Below are positions 24,401 through 37,180 of a DNA stretch of 64,000 bases, in pieces (position 1 is the stretch's first letter; every line of letters starts with the position of its first letter). This DNA is from Neocallimastix lanati (nom. inval.) (lineage: Eukaryota > Neocallimastigomycota > Neocallimastigomycetes > Neocallimastigales > Neocallimastigaceae), in assembly GCA_016946835.1 (NCBI GenBank), contig JACVTC010000034.1, positions 1,266,001-1,330,000 on the forward strand. Direction: 5' to 3'. Under the pieces are notes generated by a model, which made no database searches, was not told where the DNA came from, and saw nothing but the letters and a program-made list of their open reading frames with translations. The translations under genes and the position numbers were made by a program.

Positions 24401-26835
24401 AAAATACTTTAACAATTATATAGATTTATTTATTTAAAAAAAAATATTAATAAAATACTTTAACAATTATATAGATTTATTTATTTAAAAAATATTAATA
24501 AAATATTTAAACAATTATATAGATTTATTTATTTAAAAAAAATATTAATAAAATACTTTAGCAATTATATAGATTTATTTATTTAAAAAATATTAATAAA
24601 ATATTTAAACAACTATTAATAAAATACTTTAACAATTATATAGATTTATTTAATTAAAAAAAAATATTAATAAAATACTTTAACAATTATATAGATTTAT
24701 TTATTTAAAAAAAATATTAATAAAATACTTTAACAATTATATAGATTTATTTATTTAAAAAAAAATATTAATAAAATACTTTAACAATTATATAGATTTA
24801 TTTATTTAAAAAATATTAATAAAATATTTAAACAATTATATAGATTTATTTATTTAAAAAAAATATTAATAAAATACTTTAGCAATTATATAGATTTATT
24901 TATTTAAAAAATATTAATAAAATATTTAAACAACTATTAATAAAATACTTTAACAATTATATAGATTTATTTATTTAAAAAAAAATATTAATAAAATACT
25001 TTAACAATTATATAGATTTATTTATTTAAAAAAAAATATTAATAAAATACTTTAACAATTATATATATTTATTTATTTAAAAAAAAAATATTAATAAAAT
25101 ACTTTAACAATTATATATATTTATTTATTTAAAAAAAAATATTAATAAAATACTTTAACAATTATATAGATTTATTTATTTAAAAAAAAATATTAATAAA
25201 ATACTTTAACAATTATATAGATTTATTTATTTAAAAAAAATATTAATAAAATACTTTAACAATTATATAGATTTATTTATTTAAAAAATATTAATAAAAT
25301 ATTTAAACAATTATATAGATTTATTTATTTAAAAAAAATATTAATAAAATACTTTAGCAATTATATAGATTTATTTATTTAAAAAATATTAATAAAATAT
25401 TTAAACAACTATTAATAAAATACTTTAACAATTATATAGATTTATTTAATTAAAAAAAAATATTAATAAAATACTTTAACAATTATATAGATTTATTTAT
25501 TTAAAAAAAATATTAATAAAATACTTTAACAATTATATAGATTTATTTATTTAAAAAAAAATATTAATAAAATACTTTAACAATTATATAGATTTATTTA
25601 TTTAAAAAATATTAATAAAATATTTAAACAATTATATAGATTTATTTATTTAAAAAAAATATTAATAAAATACTTTAGCAATTATATAGATTTATTTATT
25701 TAAAAAATATTAATAAAATATTTAAACAACTATTAATAAAATACTTTAACAATTATATAGATTTATTTATTTAAAAAAAAATATTAATAAAATACTTTAA
25801 CAATTATATAGATTTATTTATTTAAAAAAAAATATTAATAAAATACTTTAACAATTATATATATTTATTTATTTAAAAAAAAAATATTAATAAAATACTT
25901 TAACAATTATATATATTTATTTATTTAAAAAAAAATATTAATAAAATACTTTAACAATTATATAGATTTATTTATTTAAAAAAAAATATTAATAAAATAC
26001 TTTAACAATTATATAGATTTATTTATTTAAAAAAAATATTAATAAAATACTTTAACAATTATATAGATTTATTTATTTAAAAAATATTAATAAAATATTT
26101 AAACAATTATATAGATTTATTTATTTAAAAAAAATATTAATAAAATACTTTAGCAATTATATAGATTTATTTATTTAAAAAATATTAATAAAATATTTAA
26201 ACAACTATTAATAAAATACTTTAACAATTATATAGATTTATTTAATTAAAAAAAAATATTAATAAAATACTTTAACAATTATATAGATTTATTTATTTAA
26301 AAAAAATATTAATAAAATACTTTAACAATTATATAGATTTATTTATTTAAAAAAAAATATTAATAAAATACTTTAACAATTATATAGATTTATTTATTTA
26401 AAAAATATTAATAAAATATTTAAACAATTATATAGATTTATTTATTTAAAAAAAATATTAATAAAATACTTTAGCAATTATATAGATTTATTTATTTAAA
26501 AAATATTAATAAAATATTTAAACAACTATTAATAAAATACTTTAACAATTATATAGATTTATTTATTTAAAAAAAAATATTAATAAAATACTTTAACAAT
26601 TATATAGATTTATTTATTTAAAAAAAAATATTAATAAAATACTTTAACAATTATATATATTTATTTATTTAAAAAAAAAATATTAATAAAATACTTTAAC
26701 AATTATATATATTTATTTATTTAAAAAAAAATATTAATAAAATACTTTAACAATTATATAGATTTATTTATTTAAAAAAAAATATTAATAAAATACTTTA
26801 ACAATTATATAGATTTATTTATTTAAAAAAAAATT
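21490..26835. repeat. 5.3-kb AT-rich satellite array, about 50-bp monomers with higher-order repeats
   Basis: Head-to-tail monomers of about 49-52 bp: attaataaaatactttaac, then aattatatagatttattt, then atttaaaaaaaat. A second type has atatttaaac in place of atactttaac, and a truncated ~23-bp form ends in caacta. Each full monomer carries only one G. From ~24400 the array is built of a 796-bp higher-order unit: four marker variants (taatta at 24651/25447/26243, tatata at 25061/25857/26653, tagca near 24560/25356/26152 and 24881/25677/26473) recur at exactly 796 bp. Left of that, blocks of about 317 and 367 bp recur near 23355, 23672 and 24039. It has no coding content. A satellite with centromeric or heterochromatic character is possible but unproven. 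Confidence 0.95.
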
Positions 26836-27199
26836 AATAAAATATTTAAACAATTATTAATAAAATTAATTATAAACATTAATAATAAAATATAAAAATA
26901 TAAAAATATATTATTGATATTAATAATAAAGTATAAAAATATAGGATTATTTATTTTAAAAAAACTATAAATAAAATATTTAAACAATTATTAATAAAAT
27001 TAATTATAATAATAAAATTATAGAATATTTATTTAAACTACATAAATTTTATCAAGTATATAAACATTTTAACTTTTTAATAATTATAAATTTTTTAATT
27101 AATAAATTTAATTATAAGTTTTTGTATGAAAGAATTTTAATGATTTTTTCTTTTGGAAATTCCTCTGTCATTTCATAATTATTTATTATTAAATAATAT
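26836..27199. other. Satellite edge and AT-rich 3' flank of MULE transposase
   Basis: The last satellite monomers decay here. A block with aataataaaatataaaaata (26880-26945) recurs in the same orientation near 29770-29830 on the other side of the transposase gene. Confidence 0.6.
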
Positions 27200-28616
27200 T
27201 TATAAAATATTATTTAAATTAGTTAAACATTCAAACCACAATTTAGAAAGATCACTTCTATCATATTTTATATTAATTAACTTGGCTTCTTTATTTTTGT
27301 ATTTTTCAATTAAGATATTAATTTCATCAGTTTTTGTTTTTATTTTTTTTTTCATTCTCCAAATTCCTTTTATTTTCATTTGGTAATCATAATATGATAA
27401 ATGTTCCTGTTCTTTTAATTTATTTATTAATTCATAAAAATTTGGTTTCATTGGAAATAGTTTATTTAAAGAATTATTGAGTGATTCTGAAGCATTATTG
27501 GTTATATGTTCAATATTATTATAATAATTCCAACTTTTCATATCGTAACCAATTAAATATGTTTCATAAAAATATTCTAAAAATTTTAAAAATTGACAAG
27601 AATTTTTTTCAATGGATTTAGTTTTAATTAATGAAAAAATATCCATTATGTATTCAGGGTTGATAAATGGTAAGTTTGAAATTCCTTTGTAATAATTAAA
27701 TATTTTTTCATCATCGTTCACTTCATTACGGCACAATTCATTTTTTTTAATTTCTAATAAATTTTTATAATGCCAAATACAATATTTAATATTTATATTA
27801 GGAAATATTTTTTTAACTGCTTTGGATATGCCTTTTTCAAAATCGCAATGTACATTTTTTGGTTCAGTTATAATATTATTATTAGAATTTTGTTTTAATT
27901 TATTGAATAACATTTTATATGTTTTTTGCTTTTTATTTCTTAATATTGCATAAGAAGTAGTATAAAAACTATTCAATTCTTTAACGTAAGTTCTAGTAAT
28001 AAACACTTGTTGACTAAATTTAGGTGCGATATAAAAAGTACCATCCACAAATATATCATTATTTCTTAAATAATTTTGCTTGGAAAGGGGATTGAAAAAT
28101 TACTAAATCAGAATTTTTGAATATCATAAAATCTTCATTTCGTTCAGTTTTATAATATTCAGATTCATTAGGAATTTCATTAAAAGTTGTTACATTGGAT
28201 GGTAGTTTTTTATTAATACTTCTTAATATTAGAGTTTTAACTGAAATATATTCTGGACACGGATATATAAATCCCATTTCTTTAGAAATTTCATTATATA
28301 GTCTTTTTCGTTTTATATCAAAAGGATTTGAATGTTTTTTAATTTCATCTTTAATTTTATGTTTCATTACAGATAGGGATACACTGTATTCGTTTCCAGG
28401 ATGATTATGTAAACTCTCATATTTTAAGATTTCTTTCTCATTATTTAAAATAATAAAAGATTTACATTTATTATTTTTGTTATATTCGGTACATTTATAA
28501 ACTCTTGAATTATCTTTCCTTGAATGTGAAAAATTAAATTTATATTGTTTATTAATAATGATTTGTTCTTCTCCTTTATTAGACTCACTTATATAAATAG
28601 TTATGTTTTCTTCCAT
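27200..28616 (-). pseudogene. Mutator-like (MULE) transposase with FLYWCH-like finger, one frameshift
   Basis: Two adjacent frames on the minus strand (28616-28059 and ~28060-27200) are one gene split by a single-base shift near 28050-28060. The first starts MEENITIYISESNKGEEQ and carries a FLYWCH-type zinc finger (YKC, NKCKSF, HNH at ~40-73), then a linker. The second continues NDIFVDGTFYIAPKF with MULE transposase-domain features: catalytic Asp in VDGTF, Asp in HCDFEKG (~69 residues on), CIWH (C90, H93) and a likely catalytic Glu in NNASESLNN (~188). The C-terminal SKLWFECLTNL looks intact. Cut-and-paste transposase acting in the nucleus. The frameshift makes it inactive unless it is an assembly error in an A-rich stretch. 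It lies between the satellite and a SINE-like island; clear terminal inverted repeats were not found. Confidence 0.85.
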
Positions 28617-29035
28617 TTATAAATTTTAATATATAGTTTTTAATTATATCTTTTAAATAATTATATTAATTATCTAAATATTATTTTTTAATATTAATTC
28701 TGAACAATTAAATATTCAATTTTTTTTAAAAGATAAAAAGTATTTTAATTATTTCTTTTTCTTTTAATTTTTTTTAAAAAAAAAACAGATACATAAAGTA
28801 TATATGAAAATATTTTAATTTTTATTATTTAAAAGTAAATTATTTATTTAATGTATATAAAAAAAACTTAATTATTTATTTATTCTAAATTAATATTAAT
28901 TATTTTTTTTAATATATACTAATAAAGAATTTATGAATTAATTAATTATTTTATTTATATTATAATCTAATTAAATTATTAACTTTTAAGTCTTTTTAAA
29001 ACAACAAATATATATAGCATTTTTTAGCATATAAA
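28617..29035. other. AT-rich 5' flank of MULE transposase
   Basis: 419 bp of A/T-rich sequence between the transposase start and the GC-balanced island. It presumably contains the transposase promoter, but nothing specific is seen. Confidence 0.6.
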
Positions 29036-29500
29036 GTAGAACTGGGCTTTCTACTGGTTGTTATGTGGCGACTTAATAATCATCTGGTGTCCGGCCAACC
29101 CCTGCTGGTATCTATTCTTGATCTGATTTTCCCGATAGTGTTTGGAGAAAGGGTAAAGGGGTTATAATGGCACAATTTCAGGTAAGTATTAATTCCGCTC
29201 CTACCATTATTGGATTGCCACGTATTTAATTTCTATATTTGATCACCCATGGCATCCTAGTGTAGTTGTATAGCCTATACTGTGAGGGTTACGAGTTCAA
29301 TTTCTATAGGATAACACGGATGTTATTTGGCAAGACATGTCTACTGGAGCTACCTCTGCTTAGGAATTTGGAGCGCCGACGTCGTACTGATATAGTATAA
29401 GATATATATACCAAAGTATATATGTTCTTTACAAGCCCATATATATAATATGGGATAGACATGTGAATTCATATGTGTAAAAAACCTATTTATATATCTC
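29036..29500 (+). mobile_element. GC-balanced island with tRNA-like Pol III boxes, SINE candidate
   Basis: About 460 bp of much more balanced base composition than its surroundings, non-coding on both strands. Near 29258 TAGTGTAGTTG fits the Pol III A box (TRGYNNARNNG), and 36 bp downstream GAGTTCAATTTC resembles a B box. ATCCTA (29254-29259) and TAGGAT (29307-29312) can pair as an acceptor-like stem. The spacing is too short for a real tRNA, so this is a decayed tRNA or the tRNA-derived head of a SINE. The 3' part has a short hairpin (CCCATAT/ATATGGG, ~29437-29454). Confidence 0.45.
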
Positions 29501-30338
29501 TACAAAACGGTTGCTGTAATATATAAATAGTAATTGAAATGTGAACAACAAATTTTAATTTTTGAAATTTCAATTTACAGTTATAATTTAAGTCTTATAA
29601 AAATATTATTTTGTAATTTTTATTATTATTTAATATTTTATTTATAAATTATATATAAAATAAAAGGTTTAATTCTATTATTAATAACAACTAAAGTTTT
29701 AGTTATAATATAAAAAATTAATATTTTAAATAATATTAATTTAAATATAAATTTATAAAATAAAATTTTTTAATAATAAAATATAAAAATATTATATTGA
29801 TATTAATAATAAAATATAAAAATATGAAAATATAAAAATATAATATTAATAGAAAAATATAAAAATATAATATCAATAATAAAATATAAAATATAAAAAT
29901 ATAATATAAATATTAATAATAAAATATAAAAAATAAGGTTATAAGGAAAATAATTATTTATCATTTTCCTTATAACATGATTGTCAAAAAAAAAAAATTA
30001 TATAAAAATATTTTATTTTTTATTGACCTTTTTAATTTTTATTTATTTATTTATTTACTTATTTATTTATACATTTATTTCTTTTTTACTTAAAATTATA
30101 TTAAATTTTATGGCGTAATAATATAAATTTTAAAAGCCACAAATAAATAGATGGCTTATTAAAATTTCAAAAAAAAAAAATTGGCGAAATGGACCACATT
30201 CAAATTTTTAATAAATAATGTTTTATAATATTTAATTTTAAAATAATATTTTAATGTTTTTTTGTTAAAATAATATTTAATAATATTCAATTTGTTTATT
30301 ATAAATAATATGTTTATAAGATTTTTTTTTTGATGTTT

Positions 30339-30371
<33 letters not shown>

Positions 30372-30426
30372 TTAACCCATTTATATTTATTTTTATTTTT
30401 ATTTATTTATATATATATATATATAT

Positions 30427-30477
<51 letters not shown>

Positions 30478-31021
30478 CAATTATTTAAAAGCCACGTTAA
30501 GAAATGCAACTCTCCTTTTATTTTTATCTATTTATATATTTATTTTAAAAACTTGAATAATACATAATATTTTTTTTTCCTAATTTTAAAGCCAGTCTTA
30601 ATACACTTTCGATTCTTATTTTGCTTTTTTAGCATATAGAAATATATATTAATATTAATAATTAATATTAAAGTAAAAAAAATAAACTGAAATATATATA
30701 TAAAAAATTATATATTAAGAATATTGGTGTATCTGAAATCTTTAAAAATAATTTTCTAAGTTATTTTATTAACTATTTTCTAAGTTCTTTTATTAGATTT
30801 TTTCTATTTTTTTTTTTTATTAGAAACAATAACTCTTTTGCTTTCAATTTTAATATTTATACAAAAAAATGAAATTTGGATTTCTATAATAATTATGAAA
30901 TGTCTTTATATTTGATAATTAATAAGAATTATAAAATTTTTAAAAATATATGACTTTATGATTATTACTATATTATTATTATAAAAAATAAAAATATAAT
31001 AGTTATTCAATTTATTTTATT

Positions 31022-31056
<35 letters not shown>

Positions 31057-31500
31057 TTTTTTTTTTTGTAAAGAAAAAAAAAATAATTATAATATCTGTA
31101 ATTATCATTATAAAAATTTAATAAATTTAATAAGGATTAATTTTATAAACAACATTTAAAAAAAAATATTTAACTTAATATCTAAAAGTATTTATATACT
31201 TTATAGAGTTTTCTTAATTCATATATATATATATATATAATATATATATTATTAAAAAAGAAGTAAAATATAATACATAGTACTATTGCTTTTAAATTAA
31301 AGTTTTAATATATAAAAACTATAAAAAAAAAAAAAAAAAAACTATAAAAAAAAACTATAAAAATATCATATATAAATAGCATCAATTAATTAATATTTAT
31401 AATATATATTAATATATATCAAATAAAATAAAAATAAAAATATTGTTTATTATTTGGCTCTATCTAATATCATTTGTGTTTGCTTATTTTCTTTTGTTTT
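29501..31500. other. AT-rich intergenic region with hairpin and one TIR-like motif
   Basis: 2 kb without a gene. Contents: TATAAAA-rich tandem sequence (29760-29935) repeating the block left of the transposase; a hairpin of 15-16 bp arms around AAGCCA/TGGCTT (30125-30167); a TTTA microsatellite (30424-30475); the motif GCCACGTTAAGAAATGCAAC (30489-30508) followed by TCTCC, which matches the MITE-like ends; and another TTTA run (31017-31060). Confidence 0.6.
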
Positions 31501-32376
31501 CTAATTATTAATACGTTTAATACTTTGTATTTCAATTCTGGATGGTCTACTTGATATCTCTTCCCATGCATTACTTAATTCCTTTAATTTATTCTGAATT
31601 TTATTTTTTAAGTTTTTGTCGTTAAATGAAAATTTAAATGTTTTACTCTTTTTATCTTCTGACTTAATTCCTTGTAATAATATATAATCCCATTTTTCAC
31701 TTAATTTATTTATTGAATCTGTAATTTCTTTAAAATTATCTTTATTTAATGCATGTATCTTTTTGTTACCACTTATTTTTTTTGCCAAAATTGAATATTT
31801 TGGTCCTATTACACCTTTGTTTCGTTGTTGTGATATATCAGTATGTGCTGCATTCCATGTTATAGCTCTACATTTATAATAATAATCTTCATCAGACATA
31901 CCCGGTTCTTGTTTTGGATAATCTGGTTTAATTATTCTTTTGAATAATTCACATTCAACTTTTTCAAATTCCAAGTCTTCTTTAAAGTAGTATTCAGGTA
32001 AACTCGTACTCAAAATATCAACCCAATTTCCCTTAGATGAATTCAAATATTTCTTCACAAAAAGAACAGCAAAAGCCTCAGGTGTTTCAGCATATTGTTT
32101 ATATTTTTCTACTAATTCATCTTTTTTGGTCTTTTTCTGTTTGTCTTTATTATTGTTATCTTTTTTATTTTCTTTTTTATCTTTATTATCTTTATTTTTT
32201 TTATTTTCTTTCTGTTTATCTTTATTATCTTTATTTTTTTTATTTTCTTTCTGTTTTTCTTTATTATCGTTAATTTTTTTATTTTCTTCTTGATTTTTAC
32301 TTTTCTTCTGTTCTTTTTGATTCTTATCTTTTTGTTGTTCTTTTTGATTTTTATTTTTTTGCTGTGATTCTACCAT
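31501..32376 (-). CDS. Unrecognised family, member 1, with Lys-rich repeat N-terminus
   Basis: A single-exon frame of 291 aa. Residues ~1-85 are a charged repeat region (units like KDNKDKQKENKKN), probably disordered or helical. From ~86 it carries a globular domain shared with the genes at 35739 and 37970: ELVEKYKQYAETPEAFAVLF, VKKYLNSSKGNWVDIL, DLEFEKVECELFKR, DEDYYYKCRAITWNAAHTDI, ISGNKKIHALNKDNFKEI, WDYILLQGIKSE and an end near IEIQSIKRINN. No known domain is recognised and no signal peptide is visible. The shared Cys in VECELFKR and in KCRAITW and the TWNAAHTDI motif suggest a constrained fold. Three copies in tandem orientation indicate local duplication. Function unknown. Confidence 0.8.
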   Translation of the reverse strand: MVESQQKNKNQKEQQKDKNQKEQKKSKNQEENKKINDNKEKQKENKKNKDNKDKQKENKKNKDNKDKKENKKDNNNKDKQKKTKKDELVEKYKQYAETPEAFAVLFVKKYLNSSKGNWVDILSTSLPEYYFKEDLEFEKVECELFKRIIKPDYPKQEPGMSDEDYYYKCRAITWNAAHTDISQQRNKGVIGPKYSILAKKISGNKKIHALNKDNFKEITDSINKLSEKWDYILLQGIKSEDKKSKTFKFSFNDKNLKNKIQNKLKELSNAWEEISSRPSRIEIQSIKRINN

Positions 32377-32575
32377 TTTAGAAATAATTTTTAAATAAAA
32401 AAAAATAAAGATATATATATATATATAATGTTTTATTTTAAAAAGAAAACTTTCTTTTGTTTACTTTTTTTTTTATCTTAAAGTTCAAAGTTCACTTGTC
32501 TTATTTACTTATTTATTATGTTTTCTATATTATTATTATTACTATTTTTTTTAAAAAATTTTTCTCTTCTTTTAT

Positions 32576-32624
<49 letters not shown>

Positions 32625-32832
32625 ATATCATAAAATAAAAATAAAAGAATAAAATTTATTATTATTTAATTCTATCTATTAATATTATGTCTATTTTTAA
32701 TTTATGTCTTATACAGATGTGTTAAATATATTTAATTAATTTAGAGTCGAAATAGAAATAGAAATTTGTATTTTAAAAAATAGCATCCACATATATAGTA
32801 ATATATTTTAATAAATAGCTATATTTTATTCA

Positions 32833-32863
<31 letters not shown>

Positions 32864-33165
32864 TAAAAATAAAAAATAAAATATAAAATATATATATATA
32901 ATATAATGTAATATATTATAATATATTACATTATATTATATTATTTAAAAAAGAAAATTAGTTCCAAAAAAAAAAGGAATAAATTAATTATTAGATAATT
33001 ATTAATCAATGGATTATTTAATTTTTGAACTTTTTTTTTTTATTACACGATAATTCATTTAATTCGAGATATCAAATTATAATAATAAATTAATCTTCAT
33101 TATCAAGATTTATTATTAATAAAGATAAACAAAAATATTATTTTTATTTTTATTAAGAAAAGACA
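32377..33165. other. Intergenic between family members 1 and 2, left part
   Basis: AT-rich DNA with a 39-T run near 32580-32619. The segment near 32655-32690 (ttattatttaattctatcta) resembles the 3' flank of member 1 near 31447-31475, consistent with leftovers of local duplication. No gene is seen. Confidence 0.55.
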
Positions 33166-33545
33166 ATAATTGGGATAAACGAGAAGGGAGGACAATTAGG
33201 GTCTCTAGTTTCTCCCTTAAGTATATCATACTCTCATTGAATTCTTTACCATACCATTTCGGCGTCTACAAGGATCTCTCTCAAGACATTCCCTATACTC
33301 CGCTTTATACGATGTGTTTCTTTTTAGGGATTTCTTGAACCATAATCGAATAAGGAACAATTAATACTAATCTTTTCATAGATCAAATGCTCTCTTCATT
33401 AGCAACTATATTGTCTACCAACAGGAACACTTATCATGACGAGTGAACACCAACTTAATTTATAGGAAAAATCACTCCATATAAATTTAGGAGGAGTTGA
33501 TACAGAAACCTTTTGTATTAGTTTCGAGTACTAACCACAAGGATA
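33166..33545 (-). mobile_element. Second GC-balanced island with tRNA-like head, SINE candidate
   Basis: About 380 bp of balanced composition in an otherwise A/T-only region, with no open frame. On the minus strand, starting near 33543, TTGTGGTTAGTACTC resembles a tRNA D-arm/A box, followed by a GAAAC/GTTTC stem and then TGTATCAACTCC, which resembles a B box/T-arm. This order suggests a tRNA-derived SINE running right to left. It is a different sequence from the island at 29036. No target-site duplication was established. Confidence 0.4.
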
Positions 33546-34019
33546 AAAATTATAATAACAATTATCATTGTAAAAATCTTTAATTATTTTGTTAGAAATA
33601 ATTTTATTCTTAGATAAGTTATAATATATCTTTTTTTTTTTTTAATTCATATTTCATTTATATACTCAAATATAATTAATATTTATTTAATTATGTATTA
33701 AACTTTTATTTAACATTATAATTTATTTAGTTAAATAGTTTTTATATATTTTAAAAATAATGATTTATTTAATTATTCATTTAATTATTAAATTTATTAA
33801 AAGTAATAAATTTAATAATTAAAACTTTCTTTTACGATTTTAGTTTTTTTTTTGTTTATTATAACTTGTTATAATAAACTTACAAATTAGAAAGAACCAT
33901 AGATAAGTGTTATTCTTATCTTAGCAGTTAATATTAATGATTAAAACTACTATTAATGATTAATAATTTAATAATTTAATTAACTTCTAATTAAAAATTT
34001 ATACTATTTTTGTGCATAT
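33546..34019. other. AT-rich intergenic
   Basis: 474 bp of AT-rich DNA. TTATTATAACTTGTTATAATAA (imperfect palindrome) lies near 33857-33878. No gene is seen. Confidence 0.6.
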
Positions 34020-34650
34020 TATTTATTATGTATTATTTATTAATAAATACTCTTTGTATTATTTATTATTTATTAATAAATACTCTTTGTATTATTTATT
34101 ATTTATTATTTATTAATAAATACTCTTTTTATTATTATTTATTATTTATTATTTATTAATAAATACTCTTTGTATTATTATTTATTATTTATTATTTATT
34201 ATTTATTAATAAATACTCTTTGTATTATTATTTATTATTTATTATTTATTAATAAATACTCTTTGTATTATTATTTATTATTTATTATTTATTAATAAAT
34301 ACTCTTTGTATTATTATTTATTATTTATTATTTATTAATAAATACTCTTTGTATTATTATTTATTATTTATTATTTATTAATAAATACTCTTTGTATTAT
34401 TATTTATTATTTATTATTTATTAATAAATACTCTTTGTATTATTATTTATTATTTATTATTTATTAATAAATACTCTTTGTATTATTATTTATTATTTAT
34501 TAATAAATACTCTTTGTATTATTATTTATTATTTATTAATAAATACTCTTTGTATTATTATTTATTATTTATTAATAAATACTCTTTGTATTATTATTTA
34601 TTATTTATTAATGAATACCCTTTGTATTATTATTTATTATTTATTAATAT
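34020..34650. repeat. Minisatellite with aatactctttgta core
   Basis: About 15 tandem units of roughly 33-57 bp. Each has TTATTTATT-type repeats, then ttaataaatactctttgta. The later units (from ~34460) have a regular 42-bp period, which creates a short Tyr/Leu repeat open frame that is not a gene. Confidence 0.9.
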
Positions 34651-35738
<1,088 letters not shown>

Positions 35739-36389
35739 TTACTCATTAATACGTTTAATAGTTATTATTTCAATTTTACATGGCTTAATTGATATTTCTT
35801 TCCACTTCTTATTTAATTTATCTAATTTATTTTCAATATTTGTTTGAAAATTTTTAGCATTAAATGAATATTTAATGGTTTTACTTTTTTCATTATCTGA
35901 ATTAATTCCTTGTAGTAATATATGTTCCCATTTTTTACTTAATTTATTTATTGAATCCTTAATTTCTTTAAAATTATTTTTATCTAATGTAAATATCTTT
36001 TTATTGCCACTAACTTTTTTTGCTACAATTTGAAATTTTAGACCTTTAATATTTTTTCTTCTTTGTTGGTCTATGTCAGTATGTGCTGCTTCCCATGTTA
36101 TGGCTCTACATTTATAATAATAATCTTCTTCAGACATGTTCAGTTCTTTTTCTGGATAAACTGGTTGAATTGTTCTTTTGAATAATTCACATTCAACTGA
36201 TTGAAATTCCAAGTCTTCCATAACATAATATTCAGGTATATTTGTATCTAAAATATCAACCCATTTCCCTTTAGATGAATTCAAATATTTCTTTACAAAA
36301 AGTACAGCAAAAGCTTCAGGAGTTTCAGCATATTTTTTATATTTTTCTACTAATTCATCATTTTTAGTTTTATTATGTTTATTTGACAT
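35739..36389 (-). CDS. Unrecognised family, member 2
   Basis: A single-exon frame of 216 aa, MSNKHNKTKNDELVEKYKKY onward. It lacks the long Lys-rich extension of member 1 but aligns along its whole length after residue ~11: TPEAFAVLFVKKYLNSSKGK, VECELFKRTIQPVYPEKE, CRAITWEAAHTDIDQQRRK, VSGNKKIFTLDKNNFKEI, HILLQGINSDNEKSKT, and the end CKIEIITIKRINE. Differences from member 1 are spread out and mostly conservative, which suggests selection on the protein. It lies between members 1 and 3 on the same strand. Function unknown. Confidence 0.8.
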   Translation of the reverse strand: MSNKHNKTKNDELVEKYKKYAETPEAFAVLFVKKYLNSSKGKWVDILDTNIPEYYVMEDLEFQSVECELFKRTIQPVYPEKELNMSEEDYYYKCRAITWEAAHTDIDQQRRKNIKGLKFQIVAKKVSGNKKIFTLDKNNFKEIKDSINKLSKKWEHILLQGINSDNEKSKTIKYSFNAKNFQTNIENKLDKLNKKWKEISIKPCKIEIITIKRINE

Positions 36390-37144
36390 TTTTTGAAATA
36401 ATTATAAATATGTTGCTTAATATAGGGAAAAAAAAAAAACAATAACAAAATAAGATAAGTAAAAAAAAATAATTTCGAAAATTTTGAAAAAAATTTTTTG
36501 ATCTTTTTATAATAAATTAAATAGACATTGAATATTTTAATTTTTTGGACATTAAATTTTTATTTATTTATTTATTTTTTTTTTTTTTTTTTTTTTTTTG
36601 CATTGGACAAAAATAAATATTTTTTTTAACATATAGTATTTATTTGTAAATTTCTAGATCTTTTATTCATTATAAACGGAGTTAACCTTCATAATTTTTC
36701 TAAAAATAATACATCAAAAAATAGATCCAATGTATAAATAAAGTTTCAATGAGTTATACAGAAGATATATTAAATGTTTAGCTAAATATATTAAAAAAAA
36801 AAATAAAACAACTACACTTTAATATATTAATATTTTTAATAATAAATAAATTTCAACAACTACTAGTAAAATAAAAATTATAAATATCAATATATAATTA
36901 TCATAAACAATTATAATTATACAATATATATTAATTATCATTTTACAATAAAAAATTTTTTTTTTTTACTATTGCATAAATGTAATTACAATAATTGTAT
37001 TTTAAGGCCAATAAAAATTTTAATAAGACATAAGAAAACTTAATTTGTAAATATTTTATTGTTTTAAGAAAAAAAGAATAGCAATATCAATAATTATCAC
37101 TGTGATAAAATATATTCAAGCTAATTCAATAAGAAAAGACAACT

Positions 37145-37180
<36 letters not shown>

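Noticed and set aside
21490-26835. CRISPR array
   Set aside because: Repeats have no unique spacers, the monomers are contiguous and the context is eukaryotic.
29251-29313. Intact tRNA gene
   Set aside because: The A and B boxes and an acceptor-like stem are present, but the unit is only about 59 nt, with no proper anticodon arm and a weak T stem.
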